The position numbers were made by a program, and so were the translations under genes. Shown here one piece after another: positions 5,988-6,140 of a stretch of DNA of 6,140 nt. Source of the stretch: Alistipes sp. (lineage in GTDB: Bacteria > Bacteroidota > Bacteroidia > Bacteroidales > Rikenellaceae); contig JAHHQK010000066.1 of assembly GCA_020026435.1 (NCBI GenBank), positions 1-6,140 on the forward strand. Reading direction: 5' to 3'. The notes under the pieces are model-generated. The model was not told where the DNA came from, did not search any database, and saw nothing but the letters and a program-made list of their open reading frames with translations. Position 1 is the stretch's first letter; the number at the start of each line of letters is the position of its first letter.

Positions 5988-6140
5988 CCCTACCGCTCCG
6001 GAAGGATCACCGCCGCCGCCCGCCCACCATAGGTCCGCCCGCCGCCGATCATCCCGTCATCGGCCTCCACTCCGCCACACCCTCCTCCGAACCGGGCCCC
6101 GCCCCACCCGTTCCATCGGGGAAGCCCCCTCATTTTCCAC
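5988..6140. other. G+C-rich C-skewed window end; possible 3' end of a minus-strand gene
   Basis: By hand count these 153 bases are about 72% G+C with about 80 C to 30 G on the plus strand. One minus-strand frame is open from the window edge (6139) to a TAG at 5990-5992, 49 codons, ending GGGRTYGGRAAAVILPER. If real it is the C-terminus of a gene that enters from the right. The frame is Gly/Arg-rich, with many GGG and AGG/CGG codons that the neighbouring genes use little. Two plus-strand frames are also open simply because stops are rare in such sequence. I recognise no family and do not call a gene with confidence. Confidence 0.3.

Noticed and set aside
1..6140. CRISPR arrays, tRNA or rRNA genes, insertion sequences, phage or defence genes
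   Set aside because: No repeat-spacer pattern, no tRNA-like cloverleaf, no transposase or integrase motif was seen; all confidently called genes are chromosomal housekeeping or bat genes.

Overview
The window looks like chromosomal DNA from a G+C-rich member of the Bacteroidota, probably order Bacteroidales; an Alistipes-like organism would fit. Three things point there. The bat (aerotolerance-type) von Willebrand genes are of the kind common in that phylum. The Lnt has a divergent active-site lid. Two intergenic regions carry the Bacteroidota -33 TTTG / -7 TAnnTTTG promoter pattern. The genus is an inference; no rRNA or other typing marker is present.

Left part (1-2463, plus strand): the end of a bat operon. 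It begins inside a gene whose C-terminus looks like BatC. Complete batA (304-1290) and batB (1423-2463) follow, each encoding a membrane-anchored von Willebrand A protein with an intact MIDAS metal site. The two genes are separated by 132 bases containing three inverted-repeat stems, two of which interlock in pseudoknot order. A strong hairpin terminator (2507-2550) closes the operon just after batB, so batC appears to lie upstream of batA rather than in its usual place after batB.

Right part (2584-5924, minus strand): three genes converging on that terminator. From right to left they are a DUF486 small four-helix membrane protein (5559-5924), lnt (3893-5482, apolipoprotein N-acyltransferase) and folC (2584-3879, folylpolyglutamate/dihydrofolate synthase). 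lnt and folC are 13 bases apart and should share a transcript from a clear promoter at 5504-5534. The DUF486 gene has its own promoter at 5956-5987. The products serve unrelated housekeeping tasks: lipoprotein maturation, folate metabolism and an unassigned membrane function.

The last ~150 bases (5988-6140) are about 72% G+C, strongly C-rich on the plus strand, and hold no gene I can call with confidence. I did not find a new defence, mobile or CRISPR-like system. The part most worth a second look is the structured batA-batB spacer, followed by the permuted bat gene order.
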